A stretch of 64,000 bases of DNA from Alistipes sp. (GTDB lineage: Bacteria > Bacteroidota > Bacteroidia > Bacteroidales > Rikenellaceae): the NCBI GenBank assembly GCA_017532885.1, contig JAFXIS010000057.1:1-64000 (forward strand), read 5' to 3'. Positions 19,716 through 29,159 of the stretch are shown piece by piece; the first letter of the stretch is position 1; every line of letters begins with the position of its first letter. The notes under the pieces are model-generated. The model was given only the letters and a program-made list of their open reading frames with translations, had not been told where the DNA came from and searched no databases. The position numbers and the translations under genes are program-made.

Positions 19716-22025
19716 ATGCAAGAGAATTTAGTTATCGTAGAGTCCCCCGCCAAGGCGAAAACCATTGAGCGTTTTTTGGGCAAAGATTATATTGTAAAGT
19801 CAAGTTTCGGCCATATCCGCGACTTGTCGAAAAAGGGACTCGGTATAAATATCGACAAAGACTTCTCTCCCAAATATGAGGTCTTGGACGACAAGAAGAG
19901 GGTTGTCGAGGAGTTGTCGAAGCTATCAAACCAAGTGAAAACCGTATGGCTCGCATCCGATGAGGACCGCGAGGGAGAGGCTATTGCCTGGCACTTGGCA
20001 GAGGTTTTGGATTTGCCTGTCGATAAGACCAAGCGAATCGTTTTCCATGAGATTACCAAGTCGGCGATTCTCAATGCTATAGAGAATCCGCGCACCATAG
20101 ATATGAATCTGGTAAATGCCCAGCAGGCGCGTCGCGTTTTGGACCGCATCGTGGGCTTTGAGCTATCACCCGTCTTATGGAAAAAGGTTCGTCCGGCTCT
20201 CTCGGCAGGTCGAGTGCAGAGTGTTGCCGTACGCCTTATCGTAGAGCGTGAGCGCGAGATTATCGGCTTCAATTCTACGGCATACTTCCGCGTTGTAGCT
20301 CATTTCTATCCTGTCGGCGACGAGAACAAGACTCTCTTCAAGGCCGAGCTCTCGCAGCGCTTTAATACGCAGGAGGAGGCTTTGGAGTTCCTGACAAATA
20401 GCAAGGGTGCAACTTTTACGGTTACAAAGTCTGAAGAGAAGCCAGTAAAACGCTATCCCGCAGCTCCATTTACCACCTCGACACTCCAGCAGGAGGCGAG
20501 CCGCAAGTTGGGCATGTCGGTTTCGCAGACAATGTCGGTGGCACAACATCTCTACGAGCAGGGTCTTATCACCTACATGCGTACCGACTCGGTGAATCTT
20601 TCGGCACAGGCGATAACACAGTGCAAGAACGAGATTACACGCCTATTTGGCGATAAGTACTCGGCGGCACACAACTATAAAACCAAGACAAAGGGCGCGC
20701 AGGAGGCTCACGAGGCTATTCGTCCCTCATATATCGACCGCACGACAATCGAGGGTTCGGCTGCCGAGAAGCGCCTCTACGAACTCATTTGGAAGCGTAC
20801 CGTGGCATCGCAGATGGTTGCTGCCGATGTGGACCGCACGACAATAGCCATAAATATGGATGGTACACAGTGGGAGTTCATCGCTTCGGGTGAGGTTGTG
20901 CGCTTTGATGGATTCTTGCGCCTCTATTCGGAGTCTACCGACGATGAGCCTACGACAGAGAGCAATGAGAATATGCTCCCCAAGATTGAGGTTGGAGAGA
21001 AGGTTGCTGCTTCGCAGATTATCGCTACCGAGCGTTTCACGCAGGCTCCACCGCGCTACAATGAGGCGACACTCGTAAAGCGCCTTGAGGAGTTGGGAAT
21101 TGGTCGTCCTTCGACTTATGCACCCACAATCACAACGATTATCAATCGCGGCTATGTCGTGAAGCAGAATAAGGAGGCACAGAAACGCACCTACACCACA
21201 CTTACGCTGTCGGCATCGGGTAAGATTTCAGAGAAGCATCCCACCGAGAGCTTCGGCAAGGAGAAGAATCGCTTGGCTCCGACCGATATAGGTATGGTTG
21301 TAAACGATTACCTGGAATCGCAGTTCGAGCAGATTATGGACTACAACTTCACGGCAAGCGTCGAGAAGGAGTTTGACCGCATTGCCGAGGGCGATATCAC
21401 ATGGAACGAGATGATTGACCGCTTCTACTCTCCATTCCACAATTTGGTGGATAAGGCTATCGAGACTCAAACAGACAAGAATAATCAGGTTAGGGTACTC
21501 GGCACAGATCCCGCAACAGGTCATGCGGTTAAGGCGCGCATCGGTCGCTATGGCCCTATGGTAGAGATTGAGGCCGAGGAGGGCGCGAAGCCTCGCTTTG
21601 CATCGCTCAAGAAGGGGCAGCTTATCGAGTCTATAACTTTGGAGGAGGCTTTGGAGTTGTTTGCTCTGCCTCGCCATTTGGGACAATACGAGGGCGAGGA
21701 GCTATGGGTCGGCATCGGTAAGTTTGGTGCTTATGTGCGCTATGGCAAGTCATTCGCTTCGTTGCAGAAGAACGACGACCCCTATACCATCAGCTATGAG
21801 CGTGCTGTGGAGCTTATCTTGCAGGCAAAGGCTACAACAGCTGCGGCAGCGGCTCCCCTGAAGAGTTTTGCGGAGGATGCCGACATGTGCATCAAGAGTG
21901 GCCGTTACGGCGCATACATCGCATATAAGGGTAAGAACTATCGCATCACGGGCTCTCGCAAGGTGGAGAACCTCTCGTACGAAGATTGCTTGAAGATTGT
22001 GAACTCTTCGAAGAAGAAATCGTAG
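19716..22025 (+). CDS. topA: DNA topoisomerase I
   Basis: Type IA topoisomerase that relaxes negative supercoils. The product has 769 residues. The Toprim domain opens with VIVESPAKAKTIERFLG (Glu9) and holds the acidic triad D82/D84/E86 in ASDEDREGE. The catalytic Tyr287 lies in LITYMRTDSVNLS. GIGRPSTYAPTI follows. The C-terminal part carries two repeats without the four-cysteine zinc ribbons of E. coli TopA (GRYGPMVEIE, GKFGAYVRYG, GRYGAYIAYKGKNYRI), the form usual in Bacteroidetes. No promoter was found; the gene may be read from the GT5-DUF4270 transcript. Confidence 0.97.
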   Translation: MQENLVIVESPAKAKTIERFLGKDYIVKSSFGHIRDLSKKGLGINIDKDFSPKYEVLDDKKRVVEELSKLSNQVKTVWLASDEDREGEAIAWHLAEVLDLPVDKTKRIVFHEITKSAILNAIENPRTIDMNLVNAQQARRVLDRIVGFELSPVLWKKVRPALSAGRVQSVAVRLIVEREREIIGFNSTAYFRVVAHFYPVGDENKTLFKAELSQRFNTQEEALEFLTNSKGATFTVTKSEEKPVKRYPAAPFTTSTLQQEASRKLGMSVSQTMSVAQHLYEQGLITYMRTDSVNLSAQAITQCKNEITRLFGDKYSAAHNYKTKTKGAQEAHEAIRPSYIDRTTIEGSAAEKRLYELIWKRTVASQMVAADVDRTTIAINMDGTQWEFIASGEVVRFDGFLRLYSESTDDEPTTESNENMLPKIEVGEKVAASQIIATERFTQAPPRYNEATLVKRLEELGIGRPSTYAPTITTIINRGYVVKQNKEAQKRTYTTLTLSASGKISEKHPTESFGKEKNRLAPTDIGMVVNDYLESQFEQIMDYNFTASVEKEFDRIAEGDITWNEMIDRFYSPFHNLVDKAIETQTDKNNQVRVLGTDPATGHAVKARIGRYGPMVEIEAEEGAKPRFASLKKGQLIESITLEEALELFALPRHLGQYEGEELWVGIGKFGAYVRYGKSFASLQKNDDPYTISYERAVELILQAKATTAAAAAPLKSFAEDADMCIKSGRYGAYIAYKGKNYRITGSRKVENLSYEDCLKIVNSSKKKS

Positions 22026-22071
22026 AAAACAGACAATAACAATTTATAAATAAACCCAAAACTCAAAAGCT

Positions 22072-23256
22072 ATGAAAAAATTTACACTTTTGGCAATTGC
22101 CATCCTCGGCTTGGCATTCTCAGCCGCAGCTCAGGAGCAGAAGGGCTATAAGTTTACCGACAACAACGAGGTAAAGACCGTGCCCATCACAAACCAGTTC
22201 CGCAGTGGTACCTGCTGGTGCTACTCAACCCTTTCGTTTATCGAGGAGGAGATTATGCGCGCCGGTGGCGAGCAGATGACACTCTCACAGATGTGGGTTG
22301 TACGCCACGCATATTTCGATAAGGCTATCAAGTATGTTCGCTTGCATGGTCACCTCAACTTCGCCGTAGGTGGAGCTGCTCACGATGTTACCGAGGTTAT
22401 CGCGAAGTATGGTATCGTTCCTCGCGAGGCCTAAACAGGTCAGAACTATGGCACCGAGCTTCCCGAGTTCGGCGAGATTGATGCCGTATTGAAGGGTTAC
22501 ATGGATGCTGTATTGAAGAACAAGAACGGCAAGCTCACAACTGCGTGGATTAACGGTTTGAACGGCATTTTGGACGCATATTTCGGTGTTCGTCCCGAGA
22601 AGTTCGAGTACAATGGCAAGGAGTACACTCCCAAGTCATTTGCCGAGTCTTTGCCGGTGAAGATGAGCGACTATATCGAGATTTCATCTTACACACACCA
22701 CCCCTTCTACTCAACATTCGTTTTGGAGGTTCCCGACAACTGGATGTGGGGTGAGATGTACAACCTTCCTATGGAGGAGATGATGCAGGTATTGGATGCA
22801 GCTTTGGCAGCAGGTCATCCCGTAGCTTGGGGTGCTGATGTCAGCGAGAAGGGCTTCCGTGGCAACATGGGCGTAGGTATCATCCCCGAGGATACGGAGA
22901 ATATCGTAATTGGCTCAGATGCCGAGAAGTGGGGCAAGCTTTCAGATAGAGAGAAGGAGGCAAAGATTTACAGCCTCGAGGAGGTAGTAAAGGAGAAGAC
23001 CATTACTCAGCAGATGCGCCAGGAGGCTTACGACAACTACCAGACAACCGACGACCACGGTATGGTAATCGTAGGTACTGCAACAGCACAGAATGGTGCG
23101 AAGTTCTATCGCATTCAGAACTCTTGGGGTGAGAGCGGTCCTTACAAGGGCTTCTACTACTTCTCTCGTCCTTTCGTAGAGTACAAGACTATGGACTTCA
23201 TGGTAAACAAGAATGTTGTTCCCAAGGAGATTCTAAAGAAGCTCGGTTTGAAGTAA
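22072..23256 (+). pseudogene. Secreted C1 peptidase (bleomycin hydrolase type) with one in-frame TAA
   Basis: Cysteine aminopeptidase of the C1B family. ATG at 22072 begins a signal peptide (MKKFTLLAIAILGLAFSAAA). The nucleophile Cys48 lies in SGTCWCYS. At codon 121 (22432-22434) the frame meets TAA where relatives usually have an aromatic residue, then continues in the same frame for another 273 codons. The catalytic His (DDHGMVIVG) and Asn (QNSWGESG) are both in that second part. One base change from TAC or TAT would give an intact 394-residue enzyme. It may be a fresh nonsense mutation, a sequencing error or a readthrough site. No other decay is seen. Confidence 0.8.
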
Positions 23257-23279
23257 TCTTCAGTCGAGAAATAACGAAA

Positions 23280-23318
23280 GCGGGCTGCCAACACCATGTT
23301 GCGCAGCCCGTTTTTATT
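23280..23318 (+). terminator. Terminator after the C1 peptidase gene
   Basis: CGGGCTGC at 23281-23288 pairs with GCAGCCCG at 23303-23310, followed by TTTTTATTTT. It sits right after the natural stop, so the transcription unit covers both halves of the interrupted gene. Confidence 0.9.
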
Positions 23319-23334
23319 TTATACACCATGTATC

Positions 23335-23733
23335 TTACCTACTCTCAAACATCAGTCGTGTGCAAAACCCTTCGGTAATCTCGTCGTCGGATACGACCTC
23401 CTTGGTCAAAACCCAGACAACAACCCGTCGACCCAGCTCTTTATTTATGTTATTGACCTTGAAATTGGTATAAGTGTGCTCCAAACGCCATCCTCGCCGA
23501 GCCATGTAGTTCATTGCAGCCGTCATAGTCGAGAACTTGAGTCGATTTCCTTCGGCATCCACCAGGTAGTTTTTGCGTTGATTTTCCTGACCATAATCCA
23601 CCGACAGGCTCGACAAATTGTCCGATGCTCCCGTATGCTCACCCACCAGCGAACAATAGACCTTATACGGCTCTGCGGCATAGGCCGACACACACCACAG
23701 GACACTCAGCGCGAGTAACAATAGCCTTCTCAT
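23335..23733 (-). CDS. Small exported protein of unknown function
   Basis: A product of 132 residues with a clear signal peptide (MRRLLLLALSVLWCVSAYA, cut before EPYK), so it is exported, probably to the periplasm. The mature part includes YCSLVGEH, SVDYGQ and a stretch AMNYMARRGWRLEHTYTN that resembles small domains with a GW-[EDR]-L core, but no family can be assigned. It has its own complete promoter and stands between a convergent terminator and YitT. The length, codon use and promoter all support a real gene. Confidence 0.75.
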   Translation of the reverse strand: MRRLLLLALSVLWCVSAYAAEPYKVYCSLVGEHTGASDNLSSLSVDYGQENQRKNYLVDAEGNRLKFSTMTAAMNYMARRGWRLEHTYTNFKVNNINKELGRRVVVWVLTKEVVSDDEITEGFCTRLMFESR

Positions 23734-23764
23734 AACATTTACATATTAGAAATTAACCATATCA

Positions 23765-23796
23765 CAAATATAACCCATTTCGGCAAATTATACAAA
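23765..23796 (-). promoter_or_regulatory. Promoter of the small exported protein gene
   Basis: On the minus strand TTTG (23793-23796), a 20-nt spacer, then TATATTTG (23765-23772): a perfect consensus. The -33 box lies in the T-rich tail of the YitT terminator. Confidence 0.8.
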
Positions 23797-23827
23797 CAAA
23801 GCGACCCCGACTTTTTCGGTCGGGGTC
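23795..23827 (-). terminator. Terminator after the YitT gene
   Basis: GACCCCGAC and GTCGGGGTC (23803-23811 with 23819-23827) form a nine-base-pair stem, followed on the minus strand by the T-rich tail GCTTTGTTTG. The tail overlaps the next gene's -33 box. Confidence 0.8.
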
Positions 23828-23853
23828 ACACATATGGTTTGAGTATTTCTCTG

Positions 23854-24762
23854 CTACAACTTGCTCAACGCATCGAAGCCCTTGCCATAGACGCCCATAA
23901 CAGAGCCCATTGTAATAAAGGCATTTTCGTCGATGCGGCGGGCAATCTTCAATATTGTCGCAGCATCGCGCTTGCGGCACACAACCATCGCAATCTTGCA
24001 ATTCTGCTTGGTGTACCAGCCCTTGCCGTCCATAAGCGTTACGCCGCGGTGAGCCTCCTCGTTAATGGCCGTTGCAATTTCATCGTACTTGGGGCTGATG
24101 ATGAAAATCTGGCTCGACTGCTGATTTCCCGACTGAATCAAATCGACAGTATAACCATATACGGCAATCATCATATAACCGTAAACGATAGTGGTAATAC
24201 CCGCTGTAATATCGTCAGCCACGAAAATCGAGCTACCGATAATAAAGGTATCGCTGGCAATAACAATGCGACCATAGCTTACCGTCTTATACTTATTTAT
24301 AATCATTGCAGCGATATCGGTTCCACCCGTAGAGCCGCCCTGGCTAAAGCCCAAAGCCACACCTGTACCCGAAATCACAGCTCCCATAATCACCAACAGG
24401 ATGTTGTGGGCGTCGATGTTCTGCACATATTCAAGCAAGAAATTAGGCGGAAGGATTCCACCTAAAGCATCCATGGCAATAGATAGCATCACAATGCAGT
24501 AGATGGTTTTTATGCCGAAATTCCAACCTACGATAAATCCACCAGCCACCAACAAAATAAAGTTGATGATAAAGACAAATGTACCCATCGAAATAGCAGG
24601 GAACACATGGTTCAAGATTAGCGACAGACCTGCTGCGCCACCACCCATACCGCCTGCCGGAATGATGCAGGCAATCCAACCAAAGGCATAGAGGAACATC
24701 GCAAATGTCATCACGATATACTCCTTAATGCCACGCATTACTGTTGTTGTTGAGAGTTGCAT
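23854..24762 (-). CDS. YitT family membrane protein
   Basis: Inner-membrane protein of 302 residues with five or six hydrophobic helices in the first 200 residues, including the family block IIPAGGMGGGAAGLSLILN and GFSQGGSTGGTDIAAMII. It ends with a cytoplasmic DUF2179 domain (~215-302; RGVTLMDGKGWYTKQNCKIAMVVC). The family is widespread; some members have been linked to transport, but the substrate is unknown. A terminator follows at once. The gene starts 51 bp beyond the end of the radical SAM gene and no own promoter was found, so the two may be co-transcribed. Confidence 0.88.
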   Translation of the reverse strand: MQLSTTTVMRGIKEYIVMTFAMFLYAFGWIACIIPAGGMGGGAAGLSLILNHVFPAISMGTFVFIINFILLVAGGFIVGWNFGIKTIYCIVMLSIAMDALGGILPPNFLLEYVQNIDAHNILLVIMGAVISGTGVALGFSQGGSTGGTDIAAMIINKYKTVSYGRIVIASDTFIIGSSIFVADDITAGITTIVYGYMMIAVYGYTVDLIQSGNQQSSQIFIISPKYDEIATAINEEAHRGVTLMDGKGWYTKQNCKIAMVVCRKRDAATILKIARRIDENAFITMGSVMGVYGKGFDALSKL

Positions 24763-24813
24763 AACTTACAAAATAAAAGCAAAAATGCCGTTTTTATATT
24801 AAATTTATAATCA

Positions 24814-25782
24814 TTATCTCGTTTCGGGCGCAAATATATTAAAAATTTCGCCTTGATGTACACCTAAACGCTCTAATCTTTCATCCAACATCGACAAAAG
24901 TGTTTCGTTTCGCACCAGCCCCCACCCCTCGGTATGGTGAAAGCGAGGTGGCGCCTCGCCCGCAAAGCGCTCGACAACAAACGCAGGATTGAGCCTTCGC
25001 AGTATCTCGACAAACAAATCCAAATACTCCTCAATCGTCCAAAAGCGGAAGTGCTCGGGGTGTACATCATACTCCGCAGCCAAAGGCGTTCCACGGAACA
25101 ACTGTAACTGATGAAATTTTATTGTCGTGAGCTTCAGTGAGTTAATTCGTTCAACTTGGTCGATAAGCATCTCATCACTCTCACCCGGAAGTCCCAAAAT
25201 GAAGTGCGCACCGCAATGTATCTCGCGCTCGGAAGTAAGCTCAATGGCATGTTGAGCCGCAGCAAAGTCATGTCCGCGATTTATGCGTCGTAATGTCGCA
25301 TCGTAACACGACTCCACGCCATACTCTATGGCGACATATTTTCGCTCGGCAAGCCGAGCAAAGTAATCCAATTTCTGCTCATCGACGCAATCGGGGCGTG
25401 TGCCGACTACAATGCCCGCCACATCGGGATGTGCAAGCGCCTCATCATAACACGCCTGCAAGCGTTCCAACGGGGCGTAAGTATTTGAAAACGACTGAAA
25501 ATAGACCAAGTATTGCTGCGCTTCACGATAGCGGCGACGATGAAACTCTATACCCTCATCAATCTGCTGTGTGATACTCTTCGAGGGTTGGCAATAGGAG
25601 GGTGTAAAGGCGGCATTGTCGCAGAATGTGCAACCGCCTGTCGAGAGCGTTCCATCGCGATTGGGGCAGGTAAAACCGGCATTGACGGTCACCTTTTGCA
25701 TTCGGTGACCGAACTGACGGCGGAAATATGCCGCATAGGAGTTAAACCGGCGAGAATCGCCCCACGGATAAATCTCGGACAT
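24814..25782 (-). CDS. TIGR01212 family radical SAM protein (YhcC type)
   Basis: Radical SAM enzyme related to E. coli YhcC. The start at 25780-25782 gives 322 residues and puts the family N-terminus (MSEIYPWGDSRRFNSYAAYFRRQFG) at residue 1; the longer frame adds unrelated residues and crosses a -7 box. The Fe-S cysteines are in CPNRDGTLSTGGCTFC near 42-57. VGTRPDCVDEQKLDYFARL and GVESCYDATLRRINRGHD, a SAM-binding strand, follow, as does HFILGLPGES. The exact reaction is unknown. It is divergent from priA. Confidence 0.9.
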   Translation of the reverse strand: MSEIYPWGDSRRFNSYAAYFRRQFGHRMQKVTVNAGFTCPNRDGTLSTGGCTFCDNAAFTPSYCQPSKSITQQIDEGIEFHRRRYREAQQYLVYFQSFSNTYAPLERLQACYDEALAHPDVAGIVVGTRPDCVDEQKLDYFARLAERKYVAIEYGVESCYDATLRRINRGHDFAAAQHAIELTSEREIHCGAHFILGLPGESDEMLIDQVERINSLKLTTIKFHQLQLFRGTPLAAEYDVHPEHFRFWTIEEYLDLFVEILRRLNPAFVVERFAGEAPPRFHHTEGWGLVRNETLLSMLDERLERLGVHQGEIFNIFAPETR

Positions 25783-25806
25783 AGGCAATCGAAAATTTTC
25801 CTCATA

Positions 25807-25814
25807 CAAATGTA
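25807..25814 (-). promoter_or_regulatory. -7 box of the radical SAM gene
   Basis: Minus strand TACATTTG, 25 bp before the chosen start. The -33 half is not clear. Confidence 0.5.
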
Positions 25815-25869
25815 AGCAACTTTCGCCAAAAAACCGTACACCGTAGCAAGAAATCTCGCAAATAAGTCG

Positions 25870-25877
25870 TATCTTTG
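25870..25877 (+). promoter_or_regulatory. -7 box of priA
   Basis: TATCTTTG, 20 bp before the ATG at 25898. No -33 TTTG is seen at the usual distance. Confidence 0.55.
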
Positions 25878-25897
25878 GGGAAATTAAATCTTCGAAG

Positions 25898-28159
25898 ATG
25901 CCACTTTTTGCCGACATAGTACTTCCATTAGCGCAACCCGCATACACATTCGCCATATCTGAAGGCGAAGAGTTGCAGCGTGGCGATGCTGTGGCTGTGC
26001 AGTTCGGCCCACGCAACATCTACACCGGCATAGTGTGGCGCCTGCATGATAATCGCCCCGATGTAAAGCGAATTAAAAAGGTGGGGCGAAAGCTCTATCC
26101 CTATCCACTACTCGACCCGATGCAGATGCAACTCTGGGAGTGGATGGCGGAGTATTACATGTGCACGATAGGCGAGGTTATGCGCATGGCCCTGCCCTCG
26201 ATGATAAAGCCTCAGGGGCGTGACGACGAGGAGTTTTCTGCCGAGGAATTTCACCCTCGCACCGAGCCATACATCGCCCTTGCCGAGGAGTGGAGCGATA
26301 GGGAGAAAATCTCTGCCGAGATTGAGCGCATTGCGCGCCGAGCTCCGCGTCGCAGCGAGGTTTTACGCGCCATTATCGAGATACCCGACAAGAGAAAAAA
26401 CTCGCTCGGAGAGATTCCCCGACGATTAATTGAATGTGATGCTACGCAGCTCGCGGCACTGCGCAAAGCAGGTTACATAACCATCACAGAGCGAGAGCGT
26501 TCGGTGGAGCATCCCGACAATATCACATTCTCGCTACCACAACTTACGCCGGCACAAACGAGAGTGTTCGATGAGATAAAATCATCTCAAGCCGCAGGCA
26601 AGACAACCCACCTTCTGCATGGCATTACCGGCTCGGGAAAGACCGAGATTTACATGTCACTCATAGGCGAAGTTTTAGCCGGCGGAGGCGATGTTTTGCT
26701 GCTTGTTCCCGAGATTGCCCTCACATCGCAACTTATCGAGCGCATGGGGCGCGTTTTCGGTTCTCGCATAACGGCATATCACTCCAAACTCACGATGTTG
26801 CGCCGTACGGAGGCTTACTTGCGCCTACGCCGAAGCGAGGGTGGAGAACTCATTATCGGAGCCCGCTCGGCACTCTTTCTGCCGATGCCGCATCTTAGGC
26901 TCGTAATCGTCGATGAAGAGCATGACCAGAGCTACAAGCAGAGCGACACAGCACCCCGTTATCACGGGCGCGATATGGCCGTAATGCTCTCTTCGTTATA
27001 TCGGGGTCACACCGTTTTAGGCAGCGCAACACCTTCGTTGGAGAGCTATGCCAACGCTCAATCCGGGAAATATGGATACTCCTCGCTCTCGGAGCGTTAC
27101 GGCAATGCCACAACACCTCAAATCATAATTTCGGATACTGTACGAGCCGTAAAACGAGGCGAGCGCAAGGTGCATTTCAACCATATACTCCTACGCCATA
27201 TAGGCGAAGCGTTGGAGCGCGGCGAGCAGGTCATGTTATTCCAGAATCGTCGAGGTTTCACGCCCTTTATATCGTGCAATACTTGCGGGTGGAGTCTGCG
27301 ATGCCCGAATTGCAATGTCACACTCACCCAGCACCGCACCAGCAATCGCATGGAGTGTCACTATTGCGGTCATACGGCAGAGATTCCCAAAGTATGCCCG
27401 CAATGCGAAACATCCGACCTAAAGCCTATGGGATTCGGCACCGAGAAGGTCGAGGAGGCAATTTCCGAGATTTTCCCTTCGGCAAAGGTGGCGCGTTTGG
27501 ACCGCGACACATCGACTTCGGAGAGCGCTTACAACCGTATAATTCGTGACTTCGAGAGTGGCGGGACCGACATTTTGGTCGGTACGCAGATGATAACCAA
27601 AGGTTTCGATTTCGAGCGCGTATCGGTTGTGGGTATTCTCAATGCCGATAATCTGCTCTTCTCACCCGACTTCCGGGCCTCGGAACGCGCCTTTCAGCTT
27701 TTGACGCAGGTGGCAGGTCGCGCAGGGCGTCGCGACAAAGAGGGTGTTGTGATTATCCAAACCTCGGAGAGTAAGAACCCCATTCTAAAGCAGGTTGTAA
27801 ATAACGATTACACGGCTATGGCTCGCAGTGAGTTGCAGGAGCGACATGCCTTTGGCTATCCGCCCTATTCGCGCCTTATTCGCCTCACGCTGCGCCACGC
27901 AAATCCGCAAATACTGCAGCAGGCTTCGCTACGGCTTGCCAAGGAGTTACGACGCGACTTCGGAGGGCGCATTTTTGGTCCCGTAGCACCCCTTATCGAC
28001 CGCATAAGAGGAGAGTACATCATGCAGATTCTCATAAAGATAGAGGTTGGCAAGTCGATAGCGCGAGGCAGGGAGTTGCTGCGCTCGTCACTCAATTCTC
28101 TCTCGTCACACGCAGAGTATAAATCGGTAACCATATCCATAGATGTCGATGCTCAGTAA
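25898..28159 (+). CDS. priA: Primosomal protein N' (replication restart helicase)
   Basis: 3'-to-5' helicase that recognises stalled forks and D-loops and reloads DnaB. The product has 753 residues. The N-terminal DNA-binding domain carries GDAVAVQFGPRNIYTGIVW. Walker A is GITGSGKTEIY, Walker B is VIVDEEHDQSYKQSD, and ARSALFLPM lies between them. The zinc cysteines are arranged as CNTCGWSLRCPNC then CHYCGHTAEIPKVCPQC. GFGTEKVEE and GTQMITKGFDFE follow. The comF gene overlaps its end by 17 bp. Confidence 0.97.
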   Translation: MPLFADIVLPLAQPAYTFAISEGEELQRGDAVAVQFGPRNIYTGIVWRLHDNRPDVKRIKKVGRKLYPYPLLDPMQMQLWEWMAEYYMCTIGEVMRMALPSMIKPQGRDDEEFSAEEFHPRTEPYIALAEEWSDREKISAEIERIARRAPRRSEVLRAIIEIPDKRKNSLGEIPRRLIECDATQLAALRKAGYITITERERSVEHPDNITFSLPQLTPAQTRVFDEIKSSQAAGKTTHLLHGITGSGKTEIYMSLIGEVLAGGGDVLLLVPEIALTSQLIERMGRVFGSRITAYHSKLTMLRRTEAYLRLRRSEGGELIIGARSALFLPMPHLRLVIVDEEHDQSYKQSDTAPRYHGRDMAVMLSSLYRGHTVLGSATPSLESYANAQSGKYGYSSLSERYGNATTPQIIISDTVRAVKRGERKVHFNHILLRHIGEALERGEQVMLFQNRRGFTPFISCNTCGWSLRCPNCNVTLTQHRTSNRMECHYCGHTAEIPKVCPQCETSDLKPMGFGTEKVEEAISEIFPSAKVARLDRDTSTSESAYNRIIRDFESGGTDILVGTQMITKGFDFERVSVVGILNADNLLFSPDFRASERAFQLLTQVAGRAGRRDKEGVVIIQTSESKNPILKQVVNNDYTAMARSELQERHAFGYPPYSRLIRLTLRHANPQILQQASLRLAKELRRDFGGRIFGPVAPLIDRIRGEYIMQILIKIEVGKSIARGRELLRSSLNSLSSHAEYKSVTISIDVDAQ

Positions 28160-28865
28160 CATATTTTGGGATATAGCATCGCTGTTTGCCCCTCACACCT
28201 GCCCCGTATGCCGTGGAAAATTACACCACCATAGCAACGCCGTATGTCCGCTATGTGAAATCACAGCACCTCTTACCAATCTATGGCAAGAAGCCGAAAA
28301 CGATATGACCCGACGATTGTGGGGTATTATCCCCATTGAGCGCGCTGCGGCTCTCTTTTGGTTTGTCGATGGCAGCCCGTGGCGTAACGCCATCCACCAA
28401 TTCAAGTATAGTGGAGCATGGCTTACAGCATACAACATGGGGCGTTGGTTTGGCGGCATGCTGCGCCAAAGCGGCAACTTCAACGATATCGACCTCGTCG
28501 TACCCATTCCACTGCATTGGCGTCGCAGGCTCGCGCGCGGATATAACCAATCGGAGTACATTGCTCGCGGTATTGCCGCAGAATTGGGTGTAAAGATGGA
28601 TTCTCGCACGCTATATCGTCGCCACTACAACCACTCCCAAACCACCAAACACAGCGCCGAGCGTTGGAAGAATGTCGAAGGTATATTTCATCTGCGAGGG
28701 AGTGAAAAATTTGCCGACAAACATATCCTTTTGGTGGATGATGTTTTCACCTCCGGAGCAACCATCATTTCGGCGGCTCAAACAATTCTGGCGACCTCGC
28801 CCTCGTGCCGTATAAGCGTGGCGACTCTCGCCACAACACGCCACGGCTTAGGTGTAAAATCTTAG
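28143..28865 (+). CDS. ComF family phosphoribosyltransferase-like protein
   Basis: A product of 240 residues: an N-terminal zinc finger (CPVCRGK then CPLCE), the block FKYSGAWLTAYNMGRWFG, VVPIPLHWRRRLARGYNQSEYIARGIA, and a PRPP-binding loop HILLVDDVFTSGATI near the C-terminus. In naturally competent bacteria ComF helps import DNA; in others (GntX) the role is unclear. It overlaps priA by 17 bp, so the pair is translationally coupled, which points to DNA metabolism. ATG at 28149 is an alternative start. Confidence 0.9.
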   Translation: MSMLSNIFWDIASLFAPHTCPVCRGKLHHHSNAVCPLCEITAPLTNLWQEAENDMTRRLWGIIPIERAAALFWFVDGSPWRNAIHQFKYSGAWLTAYNMGRWFGGMLRQSGNFNDIDLVVPIPLHWRRRLARGYNQSEYIARGIAAELGVKMDSRTLYRRHYNHSQTTKHSAERWKNVEGIFHLRGSEKFADKHILLVDDVFTSGATIISAAQTILATSPSCRISVATLATTRHGLGVKS

Positions 28866-28964
28866 CTCTCTTTACGGCTGTTTTCAAACGCCCGATTTGC
28901 CTCAAAAAAGCATAACCTTGAGGTTATTGACAAACTTTTGACACCCCTTCACAAAAGTCTTTGC

Positions 28965-28987
28965 AATGCGCTAAAAATGAGCGCATT
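28965..28987. terminator. Perfect inverted repeat in the comF-dnaB gap
   Basis: AATGCGCT and AGCGCATT pair around a seven-base loop, 100 bp after the comF stop. It is followed by AACTTTATGTTTATAAATTTT, which is only loosely T-rich, so it is a weak terminator candidate. The rest of the 294-bp gap has no gene. Confidence 0.45.
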
Positions 28988-29042
28988 AACTTTATGTTTA
29001 TAAATTTTGGTGTAAACTTGTGGTCATTTGGGCAAAATTATA

Positions 29043-29050
29043 TAATTTTG
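29043..29050 (+). promoter_or_regulatory. -7 box of dnaB
   Basis: TAATTTTG matches TAnnTTTG 109 bp before dnaB. The nearest -33-like sequence (CTTG at 29017) is 22 nt away, slightly too far. The leader that follows has a small GC-rich hairpin around CCTCGGCAAGG. Confidence 0.4.
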
Positions 29051-29159
29051 AATCTTGAAAAATGTGCACTATAACGACACCTCGCCTTACTGCAAGGAGT
29101 GGTTTTTCTACAAACCCTCGGCAAGGTGGTGCAAATAGGCATGTAAGCACAAAAATATT

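Noticed and set aside
22432..22434. Recoding of the peptidase stop as selenocysteine.
   Set aside because: The codon is TAA, not TGA, and no selenocysteine element was seen.
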